The notes under the pieces: generated by a model
Databases searched by the model: none
The model's input: the letters and a program-made list of their open reading frames with translations, nothing else
Told to the model about the DNA's origin: nothing
Program-made: the position numbers and the translations under genes
Assembly (NCBI GenBank): GCA_945787925.1
Contig: CALZJY010000053.1
Span: 1 to 9,554 of the forward strand
Direction: 5' to 3'
Length of the DNA stretch: 9,554 nucleotides
From: an uncultured Anaerosporobacter sp.
GTDB taxonomy: Bacteria; Bacillota; Clostridia; Lachnospirales; Lachnospiraceae
In this document: positions 7,025 to 9,554 of the stretch, in pieces
How the letters are laid out: every line of letters begins with the position of its first letter
Position numbering within the stretch: the stretch's first letter is position 1

Positions 7025-8137
7025 TTATAGATCTTCTGGATTGAAGTTTTTATAAGCTTCAATGTATTGATCTTCATAATCTGCAGCGTCGTTACTCATA
7101 CCACATTGAGATTCGGATTTGATATCGATTTTATATCCAGTTAATCTTGCAGCAAGGCGCGCATTTTGTCCTTCTTTACCAATTGCTAAAGATAATTGAT
7201 AATCAGGTACGATAACTTTTGCACTCTTTTCTTCTACATCAACTTCTACAGATACAACTTTTGCTGGACTTAAAGCATTTTGGATTAATACTTCAGGATC
7301 CTCGCTCCAGTTAATGATATCGATTTTTTCTCCACGAAGTTCATTTACGATTGCATTTACTCTTGCACCGTTTTGACCAACGCAAGCACCAATTGGATCT
7401 ACATCTGGATTGTTTGTAGCAACTGCCATTTTTGTTCTAGATCCAGCTTCTCTTGCGATGGATTTGATTTCTACTGTACCATCTTTTACTTCTGTAACTT
7501 CTGCTTCAAATAAGCGTTTTACTAATTCAGGATGTGTTCTAGATACAGTGATTTTTGGTCCTTTGGATGTACCTTTTACTTCAAGTACATATAATTTGAT
7601 ACGTTCTGTTGGTTGGAAACGTTCTGTTTTTACTTGTTCTTGTTCAGTAAGAATTGCGTCTACTTTACCAAGATTGATGCTTACATTATTACCAACGTAA
7701 CGTTGAACGATACCAGTTACTACATCTCTTTCTTTTTCGTAGTATAAATCATAAAGAACTTTTCTTTCTTCTTCACGGATTTTTTGCACTACTACTTGTT
7801 TCGCTTTTTGGGCTGCAATACGTCCAAAGTTTTTAGGTGTTACTTCAACTTGAACCACATCACCTACTGAGAATTTTGGATAGTTTAAGATTGCTTCTTC
7901 ACGGCTGATTTGAAGTACTGGATCTTCCACTTCGTTTACGATTTCACGTTCTGCAAATACTTTTACCTCTCCAGTCACACGATCAAATACTACTTTGATA
8001 TTGTCTGCTTTACCAAAGTGGTTTTTGCATGCTGCCACTAAAGAGTTCTCAATTGCTTCAATTAAGATTTCTTTGCTAATATTTTTTTCTTTTTCGATTT
8101 GTTCTAAAGCATCGATTAGCTCACTATTCTTTGCCAT
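7025..8137 (-). CDS. nusA: Transcription termination/antitermination factor NusA
   Basis: It binds RNA polymerase and nascent RNA, controls pausing and intrinsic termination, and in many species autoregulates its operon. Length is 370 residues: an N-terminal RNAP-binding domain (1 to about 125, starting with the SELIDALEQIEKEKNISKE helix), an S1 domain from about 137 (DVVTGIVQRYVGNNVSINLG), KH1 with GQNG (254-257) and KH2 with GKEG (320-323). There are no C-terminal acidic repeats like those of E. coli NusA, as usual in Firmicutes; the tail is a short acidic segment (NDAADYEDQYIEAY). The start is supported by AGGAGG about 10 nt upstream of the ATG. The 74-nt gap after rimP is the largest within the operon, and I see no promoter or terminator of note in it. 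Confidence 0.98.
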   Translation of the reverse strand: MAKNSELIDALEQIEKEKNISKEILIEAIENSLVAACKNHFGKADNIKVVFDRVTGEVKVFAEREIVNEVEDPVLQISREEAILNYPKFSVGDVVQVEVTPKNFGRIAAQKAKQVVVQKIREEERKVLYDLYYEKERDVVTGIVQRYVGNNVSINLGKVDAILTEQEQVKTERFQPTERIKLYVLEVKGTSKGPKITVSRTHPELVKRLFEAEVTEVKDGTVEIKSIAREAGSRTKMAVATNNPDVDPIGACVGQNGARVNAIVNELRGEKIDIINWSEDPEVLIQNALSPAKVVSVEVDVEEKSAKVIVPDYQLSLAIGKEGQNARLAARLTGYKIDIKSESQCGMSNDAADYEDQYIEAYKNFNPEDL

Positions 8138-8211
8138 TTTAAGTTATCCTCCTAACAAGTTATGCTGCACTTCAACAGCCTACGTTTTATCTAAATATTG
8201 ATGTCTTTTAT

Positions 8212-8679
8212 TTAAAATTCAATTGCTAATCTAACCATTGAAATTTCAGGACGTCTAAATGTCATTTCACTGCCATCTTCTAATTCTACTGTAATTGTTT
8301 CTTCATCAAATGCAGTTAATACACCTTCAAAGTCTTTTTGTTTGTTGATTCCTTTGTATAGATGAAGTTCAATTACTTCGCCAATACTTCTTTTGAAGTC
8401 TTTATCTTTTTTCAGCTGTCTTCCAAGTCCTGGAGAACTTACTTCTAAAATGTACGCATCTGGAATGTAATCCTCTACGTCTAAAAGATCACTTAAAGCA
8501 CGACTTACGATTTCGCAGTCATCTACTGTAATCCCACCTTCTTTGTCAATGTATACACGTAAGAAGTTGTTTCCACCTTCTTTAACATATTCAACATCCA
8601 CAAGTTCGAAATTGTTTTCTTCCATAAGTGGCATTACAAGGCTTTCTGTCTTAACTTCATATTCTTCTCTTTTAGTCAT
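8212..8679 (-). CDS. rimP: Ribosome maturation factor RimP
   Basis: It assists assembly of the 30S subunit, acting before S12 incorporation. The conserved core is YILEVSSPGLGRQL (76-89) followed by KDFKRSIGEVIELHL, with the N-terminal domain LVMPLMEENNFELVDVEYVKEGGNNFLRVYID and a small C-terminal SH3-like domain. Two ATGs are possible. The one at 8685 directly abuts the AGAGGA ribosome site, whereas the one at 8679 has GAGG about 7 nt upstream and gives MTKREEYE, which fits relatives. I therefore choose 8679 (155 aa); the longer form adds only Met-Arg. It is the first gene of the operon, with a leader of about 200 nt upstream. Confidence 0.96.
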   Translation of the reverse strand: MTKREEYEVKTESLVMPLMEENNFELVDVEYVKEGGNNFLRVYIDKEGGITVDDCEIVSRALSDLLDVEDYIPDAYILEVSSPGLGRQLKKDKDFKRSIGEVIELHLYKGINKQKDFEGVLTAFDEETITVELEDGSEMTFRRPEISMVRLAIEF

Positions 8680-8745
8680 TCTCATTCCTCTTTTCCATAT
8701 TCAATTTTTCGCCTAGCACGATAGTAATGACTTAAAAATAGCTAT

Positions 8746-8760
8746 ACATATTCAATATGT
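8746..8760. repeat. 15-bp palindrome in the rimP leader
   Basis: ACATATT-C-AATATGT is a perfect 7-bp inverted repeat around one central base. The half TTGAATATG (minus strand) occurs again at 8696-8704, just before the rimP ribosome site, as a 9-bp direct repeat 51 bp away. As DNA it could be a repressor half-site pair; as RNA a one-base loop cannot close, so a hairpin would be shorter. In A/T-rich sequence this may be chance. Confidence 0.35.
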
Positions 8761-8835
8761 CACAAAAGCATTCGAACCATTCATAGATGGTATTGCACGA
8801 AATTTTTGCCATACTAAAGTTTATGCAAAATATAA

Positions 8836-8857
8836 GGAGTGGACAAATATCCACTCC
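8836..8857 (-). promoter_or_regulatory. Hairpin in the 5' leader of the rimP-nusA-infB operon
   Basis: GGAGTGGA (8836-8843) and TCCACTCC (8850-8857) form a perfect 8-bp, five-G/C stem with a 6-nt loop. In the operon mRNA it would start about 26 nt after the proposed transcription start. It is followed by TTATATTTT, a broken U-rich run, so it could act as a weak attenuator, a pause site or a 5'-stabilising stem. On the plus strand it has no U-run. The structure is seen directly; the role is inferred. Confidence 0.55.
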
Positions 8858-8889
8858 CAAAAGTCATCACGTATCAAAACTACTTGTAC

Positions 8890-8918
8890 ATTGTAACATT
8901 TATCCATGACAAATGCAA
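8890..8918 (-). promoter_or_regulatory. Candidate sigma-A promoter of the rimP operon
   Basis: Reading the minus strand, TTGCAT (8913-8918) is separated by 17 nt from TACAAT (8890-8895). The -10 matches TATAAT at five of six bases and has a TG one base upstream (extended -10), which would offset the weak -35 (three of six). The start would fall near 8883, giving a leader of about 200 nt before rimP. It is the best such pair I see ahead of the operon. Confidence 0.6.
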
Positions 8919-8994
8919 GGCTTTTTTCTTAATAGAATTCCGTCCTCCGCCTTTCTTTACTTCTTAAAATACTATTAACTTTTTCTTCAGCCTA

Positions 8995-9023
8995 TTGACT
9001 TTCATTTTACTAAAGGCTAAAAA
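8995..9023 (+). promoter_or_regulatory. Candidate sigma-A promoter of the degV-family gene
   Basis: TTGACT (8995-9000, five of six matches to TTGACA) is followed after 17 nt by TAAAAA (9018-9023, four of six). Transcription would start near 9030, leaving a leader of about 40 nt before the ATG at 9070. The perfect-looking TATAAT at 9051-9056 is rejected as a -10 because its start would fall within or just past the ribosome site. Confidence 0.5.
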
Positions 9024-9069
9024 TATGTACAGAATAATAACTACTATATATATAATAGAGAGGTACTAT

Positions 9070-9554
9070 ATGAATTACCAAATTATTTCCGATAGTTCTT
9101 GCGATATTGCTAAAGAATATGTACAAGAAAAAGGAATTGAAATCGTGCCATTCTATGTGTCCTTTGATGATGAACATTATTTCAAAGAAGGCGTAGAAGT
9201 AAATCATGATGAATTCTACAATAAAATGATCAAAGACCACGCGTATCCAAAGAGCTCTCTTCCAGCGATTACGGATTACGTAGAAACCTTTACAAAATAT
9301 GCAGAACAGGAGATCCCTGTAATCTGTACGACAATCACAGTCAAGTTCAGCGGTTCCTATCAAGCTGCTTGTACAGCAAAAGATATCGTATTAGAGAGTT
9401 ACCCAGATGCGAAAATCACAATCATTGATTCCACATTAAATACTTCCGTACAAAACGTATTTGTAAAAGAAGCGGTCCGCATGAGAGAAGCTGGCCTGTC
9501 TTACGAAGAATGTATCTCCAATATGGAACGTATCCGCTCTACTGGACGCATCAT
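9070..9554 (+). CDS. DegV-family fatty-acid-binding protein, 3'-truncated
   Basis: The first 161 residues of a protein that usually has about 280-290. The start MNYQIISDSSCDIAKEY matches the first DegV beta strand and its SDSxxDL loop. KSSLPAITDYVETF (about 57-70) corresponds to the TSQPSPxxF ligand loop, and TTITVKFSGSYQAA to the SSxLSGTYQSA block whose Ser and neighbours contact the fatty-acid carboxylate; ITIIDSTLNTSVQ follows as the IDS block. Family members (FakB) bind single fatty acids and present them to FakA for phosphorylation. The ATG at 9070 has AGAGAGG 6 nt upstream. It is transcribed away from rimP. The frame has no stop before the window edge. The bound lipid and a FakA partner cannot be judged here. 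Confidence 0.93.
   Translation, partial: MNYQIISDSSCDIAKEYVQEKGIEIVPFYVSFDDEHYFKEGVEVNHDEFYNKMIKDHAYPKSSLPAITDYVETFTKYAEQEIPVICTTITVKFSGSYQAACTAKDIVLESYPDAKITIIDSTLNTSVQNVFVKEAVRMREAGLSYEECISNMERIRSTGRI

Larger units (their letters stand above)
8680..9069. other. Divergent intergenic region between rimP and the degV-family gene
   Basis: This 390-bp stretch holds no gene I can support. On the minus strand it contains a candidate rimP promoter (8890-8918) and a leader of about 200 nt with a strong hairpin (8836-8857), a small stem (ACCAT 8776-8780 with ATGGT 8787-8791) and a 15-bp palindrome (8746-8760). On the plus strand it contains a candidate promoter for the degV-family gene (8995-9023). 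Positions 8924-8990 are A/T-rich, and I see nothing definite in them. No known riboswitch class was recognised. Confidence 0.75.

Noticed and set aside
8768..8778. GGTTCGAATGC on the minus strand, resembling a tRNA T-loop
   Set aside because: No acceptor, D or anticodon stems could be paired around it.
8804..8869. 17-codon minus-strand frame (MTFGSG...) across the leader hairpin
   Set aside because: No ribosome site precedes it, and its length is expected by chance.
8897..8932. Possible plus-strand terminator (CATTT/AAATG followed by a T-run)
   Set aside because: The stem is only 5 bp of mostly A/T, the T-run is separated from it by several bases, and no plus-strand gene ends here.
9010..9363. 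117-codon minus-strand frame opposite the degV-family gene
   Set aside because: It lies antisense to clear DegV coding sequence, has no family resemblance and starts without a ribosome site.

Overview
The window comes from the chromosome of a low-to-moderate GC Gram-positive anaerobe of the Clostridia. The family Lachnospiraceae is my best guess from protein style, namely the TruB start INVHKEAGYTSHD, the RimP start MTKREEYE and the DegV pocket KSSLPA. Species cannot be named from this sequence. Nearly everything is ordinary core genome, and I see no insertion sequence, CRISPR array, tRNA, rRNA or phage gene.

Layout: (1) Positions 1-664, plus strand, hold the 3' part of a MocR-type regulator with an aminotransferase-like domain; its start lies outside the window. 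(2) Positions 674-716 form a symmetrical hairpin flanked by A and T tracts, a shared terminator between the convergent regulator and the main operon. (3) Positions 715-8679, minus strand, are one uninterrupted nine-gene operon, in transcription order rimP, nusA, rnpM(ylxR), ylxQ, infB, rbfA, nrnA, truB, ribF. Spacings are short, and one pair overlaps. (4) Positions 8680-9069 are a divergent intergenic region. It has a candidate minus-strand promoter for the operon, a leader of roughly 200 nt with a strong hairpin and a palindrome, and a candidate plus-strand promoter. (5) Positions 9070-9554, plus strand, hold the 5' part of a DegV-family fatty-acid-binding protein that runs off the right edge.

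The operon joins transcription elongation and termination (NusA), 30S assembly (RimP, RbfA), initiation (IF2), RNA binding and RNase P modulation (YlxQ, RnpM), tRNA pseudouridylation (TruB), nano-RNA/pAp turnover (NrnA) and flavin cofactor synthesis (RibF). This is the classical nusA-infB cluster of Firmicutes. It ends at ribF with a terminator; rpsO, which often follows ribF in Firmicutes, is not there.

The most unusual items are the IF2 linker, about 110 residues of which about half are Asn, with Arg and Gly and an internal duplicated motif; the long structured leader ahead of rimP; and a MocR protein with His where the PLP-contacting Tyr is normally found. I found no convincing new biological system.
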